A stretch of 64,000 nucleotides of DNA from Nakazawaea peltata (taxonomy: Eukaryota; Ascomycota; Pichiomycetes; Alaninales; Pachysolenaceae). This document shows positions 39,156-48,275 of the stretch, in pieces. Within the stretch, counting starts at the first letter, position 1. Each line of letters starts with the position of its first letter. The stretch is from contig BCGQ01000008.1 in NCBI GenBank assembly GCA_001599355.1, forward strand, positions 310,001-374,000. Direction: 5' to 3'. The notes below the pieces were generated by a model that saw only the letters and a list, made by a program, of their open reading frames with translations, did not search any database and was not told where the DNA came from. The position numbers and the translations under genes were made by a program.

Positions 39156-42100
39156 ATGCTCAGGTGGTTGAATCTCACCAGAAGCTCGCCTCTTATCCCC
39201 AAATACCAAACTATTACTAACTTAGCCCTGTATAGACAACATCATAAAATGACAAACGCATTACCGAGTCATTTCTTAGGTCTCCACTCTGTGGAATCAG
39301 CCGAACCTTCGAATGTTCGTGACTTTGTCAAGCTGCATGGAGGTCATACCGTCATTAAATCCATTTTGATCGCCAACAATGGTATCGCAGCAGTCAAAGA
39401 GATCCGTTCCATTCGTAAATGGGCTTATGAGACCTTTGGTAATGAAAGAGCCATCAAATTTGTAGCCATGGCCACACCTGAAGATTTGGAACTGAACTCA
39501 GAGTACATCCGTATGGCTGACCAATTCGTAGAAGTCCCAGGTGGTACTAACAACAACAACTATGCTAACGTCGAGTTGATCGTAGAAGTTGCCGAGCGTA
39601 CCGATGTCGATGCCGTTTGGGCAGGATGGGGTCACGCTTCTGAGAACCCTCAATTGCCTGAAATGTTGGCTCTGTCTCCACGTAAGATCATCTTCATTGG
39701 TCCTCCAGGTTCGGCCATGCGTTCTTTAGGTGATAAGATTTCCTCCACCATCGTCGCTCAACATCTGAAGGTTCCATGTATTCCATGGTCAGGAACTGGA
39801 GTTGACGAAGTTCAAATCGATGCTCAGACCAACCTTGTCTCTGTCTCAGATGAAGTATATGCTCAAGGTTGTTGTACTGGCCCAGAAGATGGTCTTATCA
39901 AGCTGAAGAAGATCGGTTTCCCAGTAATGATCAAGCTGTCTGAAGGTGGAGGTGGAAAAGGTATCAGAAAAGTCGATAATGAGAAGGATTTCGTCAGTTT
40001 GTACCACCAGGCCCTGAATGAGATCCCGGGATCTCCAATTTTCATCATGAAATTGGCCGGAAGTGCTCGTCATTTGGAAGTACAATTGCTTGCCGATCAA
40101 TATGGTACTAATATCTCTCTTTTCGGAAGAGATTGTTCTGTTCAAAGAAGACATCAAAAGATCATCGAAGAGGCTCCTGTAACTATTGCTAAACAATCGA
40201 CTTTCCGTGAGATGGAGAAGCTGGCTGTTCGTTTAGGTGAACTTGTCGGTTATGTCAGTGCTGGTACCGTTGAATATTTGTACTCTCATGCTGATGACAA
40301 GTTCTATTTCCTTGAATTGAACCCAAGATTACAAGTTGAACATCCAACTACCGAGATGGTCACTGGAGTCAACTTGCCAGCTGCTCAATTACAGATTGCT
40401 ATGGGTATTCCAATGCACAGAATCAGAGATATCCGTCTCTACTATGGAGTCGACCCTCATACTGCTACTCCTATCGATTTCGAGTTCTCTTCTCAAGAGG
40501 CTTCCACTTCTCAACGTAGACCTGTTCCTAAGGGACATTGTACTGCTTGTCGTATCACATCTGAAGATCCAGGTGAAGGTTTCAAGCCATCCGGAGGTTC
40601 TCTTCATGAATTGAATTTCAGATCTTCTTCTAACGTTTGGGGATACTTCTCGGTCGCCAACAAATCTTCTATTCATTCGTTCTCCGATTCTCAATTTGGT
40701 CATATCTTTGCCTTTGGTGAGAACCGTCTGCTGTCGAGAAAACACATGGTTGTAGCTTTGAAAGAGCTTTCGATCCGTGGTGATTTCCGTACTACTGTCG
40801 AGTACTTGATCAAGTTACTCGAGACCCCAGATTTCGAAGATAACACCATCACTACTGGATGGTTAGATGAGCTTATTACGAAGAAATTGACCGCAGAGCG
40901 TCCAGATTCGACTATCGCTACGATCTGTGGAGCAATTACGAAAGCGCATATCCTGAGCGAACAAGACCGTCAACTGTATTTGCAATGTTTGGAGAAAGGT
41001 CAAGTGCCAGGTAAGCTGCTTTTGAAGACCATTTACCCTGTCGAGTTCATCTACGAGGGAAAGAGATACAAGTTTACTGCTGCCAGAGCCGCTAATAATG
41101 CTTATTCGTTGTTTATTAACGGATCTAGATGTGAAGTTTCGGTTCGTTCGCTCTCTGATGGTGGTCTTTTGATCGCTTTAGGTGGTAGATCCCACTCCGT
41201 CTATTGGAAGGAAGAGGTCGCTGCTACCAGATTGTCTGTAGATGGTAAGACATGTCTTCTTGAGGTTGAGAACGACCCAACTCAATTAAGAACCCCATCT
41301 CCAGGTAAATTGATCAAATACCTCGTTGAGAACGGTGAACACGTCGAAAGTGGTCAACCATTTGCCGAAGTGGAAGTCATGAAAATGTGCATGCCATTAA
41401 TTGCTAAGGAAAATGGTAGTGTACAACTTTTGAAACAACCGGGATCGACCGTGAGTGCGGGGGATATTCTTGCGATCCTTTCTCTTGATGACCCATCTAA
41501 AGTTAAACATGCCTTACCATTTGAAGGTACCTTGCCAGACCTTGGGGCTCCAACCGTCGAAGGTACCAAACCGGTCCACAAGTACGAGTCGTTATTGTTG
41601 ATTTTACAGAACATTTTACAAGGATATGACAACCAAGCCGTTATGAAGCTGACTCTCACCAACTTGATCGACGTCTTGAGAGACCCAGAATTGCCTTACT
41701 CCGAATGGACCCAACAAATCTCCGCTTTACATTCGAGATTACCGGCCGAATTGGACCTTCAATTGCAGGAAATTGTGTCGAAAATGCACGACCGCCGCGC
41801 AGAGTTCCCGGCCAAAAATATTCTTAAATTGCTCAGCAAGCTGAGTGCCGAGTCGGCTGATGGGTTATTTGAGCAGGTGGTTGCTCCGTTGACGGCTATT
41901 CTGACTCTGTATCTGGATGGATTAGTTGCTCATGAGTATCTGGTGGTACGTGACTTGTTACAGGAGTATTATAGAGTCGAGAGCTTGTTTGCTGGCCATA
42001 ATACTCGTGAGGAAGACGTCATTTTGAAGTTGAGAGACGAACATAAGGCCGATTTGAACGTTGTTGTCAACACTCTGTTGTCTCATTCGAGAGTTGGAGC

Positions 42101-45100
42101 TAAGAATAACTTGATTGTGGCTGTTTTGGAGATTTACCAACCGATTTGCCAGAATTCTGCTGCTCTGTCCAATGCTTTAAGAGGTATTTTGAAGCAAATC
42201 GTTGAGATGGAGAGCCGTTCTTCGGCTAAAGTTGCCCTTAAAGCACGTGAGATCTTGATTCAATGTGCTTTGCCATCGATTAAGGAACGTTCTGACCAGT
42301 TAGAGCACATTTTGAAGTCTTCTGTCATGGATTATGGTGATATGAGCGGTGCTTTGAGCCACAGATTGCCAAAATTCGATGTAATTAAGGACTTGATCGA
42401 CTCCAATTACACCGTTTTCGACGTTTTGACTCCATTTTTCGCTCATTCTGACCCTTGGGTAGCTGCTGCTGCTGCTGAGGTTTATATTAGAAGAGCTTAT
42501 AGAGCTTATTCTGTAAACGAGCTTAAACATTCGGAAGCTGTAGCTGCTTCCGGAGCTTCTGGATCTTCCGGAGCCTCTCCAATCGTAGAATGGAAATTCC
42601 AATTGCCTTCTTTGTCTACTGCTGCATTCAATGCCGTTCCTCATTCTGCTGAAAAAATGAACAGGGCTTTAAGTGTCTCCGATTTGAGTTTCATGATCAA
42701 CCCTAACGATTCCCAGCCTTTGAGAACCGGTTTATTTGCTTCCAGTAAGACTGTAGATGATGCTGAAGAGACTTTGTTGAGACTGTTGGAGATTATTCCA
42801 AAAAGAAGTGCTTCTCCAGCTGGTCCGGCTCCAAGTAGATCTCAAAATTCCGCTTCTTCCGGTATGCTCACCAACGTAATTAACCTCTTTATTGCCAATG
42901 TTGAAGGTTATGAGAGTGACGAGGAGATTATCTCGAAATTGACTCAAATTCTCGCCGAAATCAAGTCCGATCTCACTGCTGCTTCTATCCGTAGAGTAAC
43001 CTTTATGATTGGTGACAAGGCTGGAGCTTATCCTAAATATTTCAACTTCAAGGGCCCAGAATACGGTGAAGATAGAGTCATTCGTCATATCGAGCCGGCT
43101 TTGGCCTTCCAATTGGAATTGGGACGTCTTTCCAACTTCAGCATCAAGCAAATCTTCACCGATAACCGTAACATTCATGTTTATGAGGCAGTTGCTAAGA
43201 ATTCTTCTGGTGTCGACAAGCGTTACTTCACCCGTGGAATCATTAGAACTGGCCGTATTCGTGACGATATCACCACTTCTGAGTACCTTATTTCTGAGGC
43301 TAACAGATTAATGGCTGATATTTTGGACCTGCTCGAACTTTTGGACACTTCCAACACTGATTTGAACAATATCTTCATCAATTTCAGTGCTGTTTTCAAT
43401 GTCACTCCAGAAGATGTCGAGCTGGCCTTTGGTGGGTTCTTGGAAAGATTCGGCCGTAGATTGTGGAGATTGAGAGTCACCTCTGCCGAGATTAAGATCA
43501 TGTGTACTGACCAGAAGACTGGAGTTCCATTCCCTCTTAGAGCTATCATTAATAATGTATCTGGATATGTAGTCAAGTCCGAGATGTATACTGAGGTGAA
43601 GAATGCTCAAGGTGAATGGGTATTCAAATCATATGGATCTCCAGGTTCTATGCATTTGCGTCCAATTTCTACCCCATATGCCACCAAGGAATGGTTGCAA
43701 CCTAAGCGTTATAAGGCTCACTTGATGGGAACTACTTATGTCTACGATTTCCCAGAGTTATTCAGACAGCTGGTTGTATCTGAATGGCAAAAGGCCGGAT
43801 CTCCAGCTCCAGAAGAGTTCTTTGTAGCTAATGAGTTGGTTATTGACGATGCTGGAGAATTCACCGAGGTTTCTAGAGAGCCAGGTGCCAATAATGTAGG
43901 TATGGTTGCCTTTAAGATCACTCTGAAGACTCCAGAATACCCAAGAGGACGTCAATTCATCGTGGTAGCCAATGATATCACCTTCAAAATCGGATCTTTC
44001 GGTCCTCGTGAAGATGCTTACTTCAACAGTGCTACTGAGCTTGCTCGTAAGTTGGGTATTCCACGTATTTACCTCTCTGCTAACTCTGGTGCTCGTATCG
44101 GTATAGCTGAGGAGTTGCTTCCACACTACCAAGTAGCTTGGAACGAAGAAGGTGATGCTTCCAAGGGATTCCAATACTTGTACTTGAGTGATGAGCTGTT
44201 GGAGGAGTTGAATAAGAACGGTAAGTCCGACGTAGTTGTCACTGAGAGAATTGTCGAACAGGGACAAAGTAGAAACGTAATTAAGGCCATTGTAGGAGCT
44301 GAAGAAGGTCTTGGTGTCGAATGTTTGAGAGGTTCTGGTTTAATTGCCGGTCTGACTTCCAAGCTGTACAAAGATATCTTCACTATTACTTTGGTCACTT
44401 GTAGATCTGTCGGTATTGGTGCTTATTTGGTCCGTTTAGGTCAACGTCTGATTCAAATTGAAGGTCAACCAATCATTTTAACCGGTGCTCCTCTGATTAA
44501 CAAGGTTTTGGGTAAAGAAGTTTACTCTTCCAACCTTCAATTGGGAGGAACTCAAATCATGTACAAAAACGGTGTCTCTCATTTGACTCTGGAAGATGAT
44601 TTGGAGGGTGTTAAGAAGATTATGCATTGGTTGTCTTATGTTCCAGCTAAGAGAGGATTGCCAGTTCCAATTATGGAGAGTTTGGAAGATCCTTGGGACA
44701 GAGACGTTGAGTTCACTCCAGAAAGAAACGTTCAATACGATGTCAGATGGATGATCGAAGGTAAGACTCATGAGAATGGTCAATTTGAGTCTGGTTTGTT
44801 CGACAAGGGCTCCTTCCAAGAGACTTTGTCCGGATGGGCTAAGGGTGTAGTTGTAGGTAGAGCCAGATTAGGAGGTATTCCAATGGGTGTCATTGGAGTC
44901 GAGACTAGAATGGTTGAGAACTTAGTTCCTGCCGATCCTGCTAACCCAGATTCTACTGAAATGATGATCCAAGAAGCTGGTGGTGTTTGGTACCCTAACT
45001 CTGCCTTCAAGACTGCTCAACTGATCAACGATTTCAACCATGGTGAAGAATTGCCATTGATGATCTTGGCCAACTGGAGAGGTTTCTCTGGAGGTCAAAG

Positions 45101-45920
45101 AGATATGTATAATGAGGTTTTGAAATACGGATCTTTCATTGTCGATGCTCTTGTTGGCTTCAAGCAACCTGTTATCACATACATTCCTCCAACTGGTGAG
45201 TTAAGAGGTGGTTCTTGGGTTGTCGTTGATCCTACTATCAACTCTGACATGATGGAAATGTATGCCGATGTCGAGAGTAGAGGTGGTGTCTTGGAGCCAG
45301 AAGGTATGGTTGGAATCAAGTACAGACGTGACAAGTTGTTGAAGACCATGGAGAGATTGGACCTGAAGTACAGTGAATTGAAGAAGAAGTTGAGTTCTGA
45401 GGGATTGAGTTCTGAAGAACAAGCTCAAATTTCTGACCTGTTACTGAAGAGAGAGAAGCAATTATTGCCTATTTATGCTCAAATCTCCGTCCAATTTGCC
45501 GACTTACATGACAGATCTGGCCGTATGTTGGCCAAGGGTGTCATCCGTGGTGAAATCGAGTGGAGTAACCTGCGTAGAATCTTCTTCTGGCGTATCAGAC
45601 GTCGTTTGAACGAGGAATACTTGATCAAGAAGATTGGAGATGTTTTGGAGGAGAGCACTAGATTGGAAAGAACCGCCAGATTAAAGAGTTGGATGCCAGC
45701 CGATCTGGATCTTGAAAACGACCAAGAAATTGCTCTTTACATCGAACTGAACCACCAGCTGTTGTTGAATAACGTCAAGGCTTTGAAGCTGGATGCTATT
45801 AAGCACAAATTGGCTAAATTAATGAAGAGCGACATGAAGAGCACCGCTGCTGGTTTGGCTGAGATCGTTGGTATGTTGAGTAAGGAGGACAAGGAGATGT
45901 TCCTTAGTGGATTGAAATAA
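39156..45920 (+). CDS. ACC1: Acetyl-CoA carboxylase Acc1 with probable dual start
   Basis: 2254 residues from ATG 39156, 2223 from ATG 39249 (S. cerevisiae Acc1: 2233). Carboxylates acetyl-CoA to malonyl-CoA for fatty acid synthesis. Biotin carboxylase comes first (GGGGKGIR, HLEVQLLADQYG), then the biotinyl Lys in EVMKMCMP (about residue 716 of the short form), the central regulatory domain, and the carboxyltransferase halves (GSFGPREDAYF, ANSGARIG; GFSGGQRDMYNEVLKYGS, GGSWVVVDPTIN). The extra 31 N-terminal residues have five Arg/Lys and no Asp/Glu, like a mitochondrial presequence. The first ATG has a poor context (C at -3), the second a good one (AAAATG). CTG codons match Ala in relatives at IKASEGG, HQAANE, GATSKAY and GAPAINK. 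Confidence 0.96.
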   Translation: MLRWLNLTRSSPLIPKYQTITNLALYRQHHKMTNALPSHFLGLHSVESAEPSNVRDFVKLHGGHTVIKSILIANNGIAAVKEIRSIRKWAYETFGNERAIKFVAMATPEDLELNSEYIRMADQFVEVPGGTNNNNYANVELIVEVAERTDVDAVWAGWGHASENPQLPEMLALSPRKIIFIGPPGSAMRSLGDKISSTIVAQHLKVPCIPWSGTGVDEVQIDAQTNLVSVSDEVYAQGCCTGPEDGLIKLKKIGFPVMIKLSEGGGGKGIRKVDNEKDFVSLYHQALNEIPGSPIFIMKLAGSARHLEVQLLADQYGTNISLFGRDCSVQRRHQKIIEEAPVTIAKQSTFREMEKLAVRLGELVGYVSAGTVEYLYSHADDKFYFLELNPRLQVEHPTTEMVTGVNLPAAQLQIAMGIPMHRIRDIRLYYGVDPHTATPIDFEFSSQEASTSQRRPVPKGHCTACRITSEDPGEGFKPSGGSLHELNFRSSSNVWGYFSVANKSSIHSFSDSQFGHIFAFGENRLLSRKHMVVALKELSIRGDFRTTVEYLIKLLETPDFEDNTITTGWLDELITKKLTAERPDSTIATICGAITKAHILSEQDRQLYLQCLEKGQVPGKLLLKTIYPVEFIYEGKRYKFTAARAANNAYSLFINGSRCEVSVRSLSDGGLLIALGGRSHSVYWKEEVAATRLSVDGKTCLLEVENDPTQLRTPSPGKLIKYLVENGEHVESGQPFAEVEVMKMCMPLIAKENGSVQLLKQPGSTVSAGDILAILSLDDPSKVKHALPFEGTLPDLGAPTVEGTKPVHKYESLLLILQNILQGYDNQAVMKLTLTNLIDVLRDPELPYSEWTQQISALHSRLPAELDLQLQEIVSKMHDRRAEFPAKNILKLLSKLSAESADGLFEQVVAPLTAILTLYLDGLVAHEYLVVRDLLQEYYRVESLFAGHNTREEDVILKLRDEHKADLNVVVNTLLSHSRVGAKNNLIVAVLEIYQPICQNSAALSNALRGILKQIVEMESRSSAKVALKAREILIQCALPSIKERSDQLEHILKSSVMDYGDMSGALSHRLPKFDVIKDLIDSNYTVFDVLTPFFAHSDPWVAAAAAEVYIRRAYRAYSVNELKHSEAVAASGASGSSGASPIVEWKFQLPSLSTAAFNAVPHSAEKMNRALSVSDLSFMINPNDSQPLRTGLFASSKTVDDAEETLLRLLEIIPKRSASPAGPAPSRSQNSASSGMLTNVINLFIANVEGYESDEEIISKLTQILAEIKSDLTAASIRRVTFMIGDKAGAYPKYFNFKGPEYGEDRVIRHIEPALAFQLELGRLSNFSIKQIFTDNRNIHVYEAVAKNSSGVDKRYFTRGIIRTGRIRDDITTSEYLISEANRLMADILDLLELLDTSNTDLNNIFINFSAVFNVTPEDVELAFGGFLERFGRRLWRLRVTSAEIKIMCTDQKTGVPFPLRAIINNVSGYVVKSEMYTEVKNAQGEWVFKSYGSPGSMHLRPISTPYATKEWLQPKRYKAHLMGTTYVYDFPELFRQLVVSEWQKAGSPAPEEFFVANELVIDDAGEFTEVSREPGANNVGMVAFKITLKTPEYPRGRQFIVVANDITFKIGSFGPREDAYFNSATELARKLGIPRIYLSANSGARIGIAEELLPHYQVAWNEEGDASKGFQYLYLSDELLEELNKNGKSDVVVTERIVEQGQSRNVIKAIVGAEEGLGVECLRGSGLIAGLTSKLYKDIFTITLVTCRSVGIGAYLVRLGQRLIQIEGQPIILTGAPLINKVLGKEVYSSNLQLGGTQIMYKNGVSHLTLEDDLEGVKKIMHWLSYVPAKRGLPVPIMESLEDPWDRDVEFTPERNVQYDVRWMIEGKTHENGQFESGLFDKGSFQETLSGWAKGVVVGRARLGGIPMGVIGVETRMVENLVPADPANPDSTEMMIQEAGGVWYPNSAFKTAQLINDFNHGEELPLMILANWRGFSGGQRDMYNEVLKYGSFIVDALVGFKQPVITYIPPTGELRGGSWVVVDPTINSDMMEMYADVESRGGVLEPEGMVGIKYRRDKLLKTMERLDLKYSELKKKLSSEGLSSEEQAQISDLLLKREKQLLPIYAQISVQFADLHDRSGRMLAKGVIRGEIEWSNLRRIFFWRIRRRLNEEYLIKKIGDVLEESTRLERTARLKSWMPADLDLENDQEIALYIELNHQLLLNNVKALKLDAIKHKLAKLMKSDMKSTAAGLAEIVGMLSKEDKEMFLSGLK

Positions 45921-46223
45921 GTTTAGACCTCCCATCTGGACTTTATTTTGAGATCACGTGATATGCACACCCGGAATTCCCCCGAACCCCCCCTCAAAAT
46001 TGGGGATACCTGATTTTTTTTTTTTAGTTTTTGATTTTGACTTTGTGGCTTTAGCTGCAAAGAATTTACTGGAATTCGAGTTCCGTCAGCGTTTCGATGC
46101 TGTTGCTCGACTGAGTTTAGTGGATTGAGCTCCTCGATCACTCGTCGCTCCGTTTTCGTGAGACTTTTTTATTCTTTAATAGTAATCGTATATATAGTTT
46201 TGAGAGATTGTAGGATAATTAAG
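45921..46223. promoter_or_regulatory. Short region between ACC1 and the subtilase
   Basis: 303 bases. A palindromic ATCACGTGAT E-box (45953-45962) and a T tract at 46014-46025 precede the subtilase start. Confidence 0.45.
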
Positions 46224-47639
46224 ATGAGATTGCTTAGTAGGGATGAGGTTACTGGGATTAGAGGGCCAGTTGGGCCGGCGGGATCGATTTTATTAGGTTT
46301 ATTCATGATTTGGTTACTTGGGAATGGTCTGACTGGTTATCCTGTTAAAGATGAGTTCGGAGTATTCAGAGGATCTTTTGGAGCACCTGAAATCCCTGAT
46401 ATTTCCGCATTGCCTGATTCATTTCACCCATCAGACACAAATCATTACCTTGTCAAATTGAGAAGAGCTGAAACGATGGACACTTTGGTTCAATTAGGCG
46501 GTTCTGATCATTTGAAAGAATGTATTAAGAAACGGTATTCTATTGGAAGGGATTTCGAGCTGTTTAGCGGAGACCTAACCACGGAATTGGTACTGCTGTT
46601 GCGTCTGAACCCTTTGGTGGCTGAAGTGGTAGAGGATGTGACCGTCAGATCTTTTTACCTGACACAGGACGATGCTCCGAGGCATTTACTGAGAATTTCC
46701 AGGAGAGCTCCCCTTGAAGAGACACAGCAAGATGCTGCAGATGACGAAGACTATGATCAAAATAGCGATAGCGCATCTCTTAAATACTTCTACGATGAAC
46801 AAGCTGGTGACAACATCACTGTCTATGTTTTGGACACTGGAGTTTCTGTGAAACACCCCCAATTTGAAGGGCGGCTGAGATTCGGAGCTGATTTATCTGA
46901 TGAGACTTCTCTGTCGCCAGGGGCTGATGTCCAGGGTCATGGAACACATGTAGCGGGAATAATAGGTTCTGCAGAGTTTGGTGTTGCCAAGAAAGCGTCA
47001 ATCGTTTCTGTCAAAGTGCTCGATAATAATGGGATCGGAAGTCTCAGTTCTGTGATAGAGGGAATTGAGTTTGCAGTCAACGATATGAAAACCAGGAAAA
47101 TCACTGACGCTGTCGGAAATCTCTCATTAGGAGCACAAAAGAACAGCGTTCTCAATGATGCAATCCGTGCTCTGTATAACTCGGGTCTACTCATGGTTGT
47201 TCTGCTGGGAAATTCCCACCAAGATGCCTGTCTTGATTCTCCCCTGTCCAGTCCATATCTGATCACAGTTGGGGCAATTGATACTCGTGATGGTGATACA
47301 CTTGCAGAGTTCAGCAATTTTGGTCCCTGTGTAGATATCTTCGCTTCAGGAGTCTATGTGGAAAGTCTTTACAATCGAGACTTTGAGAGTTCTGTGTTAA
47401 TGAGCGGGACATCGATGTCTGCACCGTCGGTTGCAGGGCAAGCGGCTGTATTGATGGGAGCTGGTGTCAAGAGAGAAGCAGTGGCATCTAAGTTGTACGA
47501 AATGTCAACTAAGGATGCCATTGAGGGTCTCACTTTCCTCTTTCCCCCTGTCAACACCCCCAATCGTCTTGTCTATAACGGGGTTGGACCTTCCGAATCG
47601 GGAAATACAACCGAGATGAGCGAGATGAGGATTTTTTGA
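46224..47639 (+). CDS. Subtilisin-like serine protease (Prb1/Ysp3/Rrt12 family)
   Basis: 471 residues from ATG 46224; in-frame codons upstream lack ATG. An N-terminal hydrophobic segment (about 20-37) acts as signal or anchor. An I9 propeptide-inhibitor domain (about 73-150; HYLVKLRRAETMDTLVQL) and a peptidase S8 domain follow, with Asp in VLDTGVS, His in GHGTHVAG and Ser in SGTSMSAPSVAG. The oxyanion Asn lies in a motif encoded with two CTG codons (47202-47207): read as Ala it is the canonical AAGN. Size is nearer to S. cerevisiae Rrt12 (491) and Ysp3 (478) than to vacuolar Prb1 (635). Likely secretory or vacuolar. Confidence 0.9.
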   Translation: MRLLSRDEVTGIRGPVGPAGSILLGLFMIWLLGNGLTGYPVKDEFGVFRGSFGAPEIPDISALPDSFHPSDTNHYLVKLRRAETMDTLVQLGGSDHLKECIKKRYSIGRDFELFSGDLTTELVLLLRLNPLVAEVVEDVTVRSFYLTQDDAPRHLLRISRRAPLEETQQDAADDEDYDQNSDSASLKYFYDEQAGDNITVYVLDTGVSVKHPQFEGRLRFGADLSDETSLSPGADVQGHGTHVAGIIGSAEFGVAKKASIVSVKVLDNNGIGSLSSVIEGIEFAVNDMKTRKITDAVGNLSLGAQKNSVLNDAIRALYNSGLLMVVLLGNSHQDACLDSPLSSPYLITVGAIDTRDGDTLAEFSNFGPCVDIFASGVYVESLYNRDFESSVLMSGTSMSAPSVAGQAAVLMGAGVKREAVASKLYEMSTKDAIEGLTFLFPPVNTPNRLVYNGVGPSESGNTTEMSEMRIF

Positions 47640-48275
47640 AGAGGTGCAGCATTATGCATTACAAATAGGCTTGCGCGCTTGCCGAAGGAGTGTACAAAAA
47701 TAAATAATATGTGGCTAACGCTGGTCGTAGGAGGCAGTGGGTAAGAAATTAGAGCAGGGATTTGACTGCTGCAGTAAAGGTATATTGTTCCAATGGATAT
47801 AATTCAAGAGATCGAGTAGACCGAGTAGTGAATATACACCGAGAAACATATCTGTAGAACTGTTAGTAGTTTCAGTGCCACATCGTAGAGTGGAACACTG
47901 AGAAACACGGCAAAACACAAGCGTACTAAAAGTCGCAGAGCACATAGCAGACTTCAACATCAAAATTCCAACAAGACCAGCTTTTAAACCCTCGGGTAAC
48001 TGGGTCTAGAAAATGTAATCCCTTACTAATACCCTGTAGATTCCAAGCCTCCGTATCTCCAACTAGCACCCCCATCGAGCACCGCTCAGCCGCAGACTAC
48101 CCTTTACTAAAATACCTGCTCCTCCACCACACTCTAATGCGCGCGGAACACAAATATGCAAATATTTTTTTTTTTTCAAAACTAAGTCTTTCAAGGACTG
48201 TAGCAAGTTTCTTCTTATAATTTCAAACTAATTCAAACGATATCAGAACCTCAAGAAGCACAAGAATATCCCAAT
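47640..48275. other. Intergenic region subtilase / MFS transporter
   Basis: 636 bases, with a possible small ORF on the minus strand (listed separately) and a T tract at 48166-48176 in the probable transporter promoter. Confidence 0.4.
47715..47960 (-). CDS. Possible small ORF, unrecognised
   Basis: 81 residues from ATG 47960: a Cys/Ser-rich N-terminus (MLKSAMCSATFSTLVFCR) that could be a presequence, then a hydrophobic-amphipathic part (DMFLGVYSLLGLLDLLNYI). No family recognised, no flanking splice signals seen. It may be chance. Confidence 0.22.
   Translation of the reverse strand: MLKSAMCSATFSTLVFCRVSQCSTLRCGTETTNSSTDMFLGVYSLLGLLDLLNYIHWNNIPLLQQSNPCSNFLPTASYDQR

Noticed and set aside
43758-44267. 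169-codon frame antisense to ACC1
   Set aside because: Shadow of the carboxyltransferase coding strand without any domain of its own.
46125-46223. N-terminal extension of the subtilase
   Set aside because: The in-frame codons before 46224 contain no ATG, and no splice signal supports an upstream exon.
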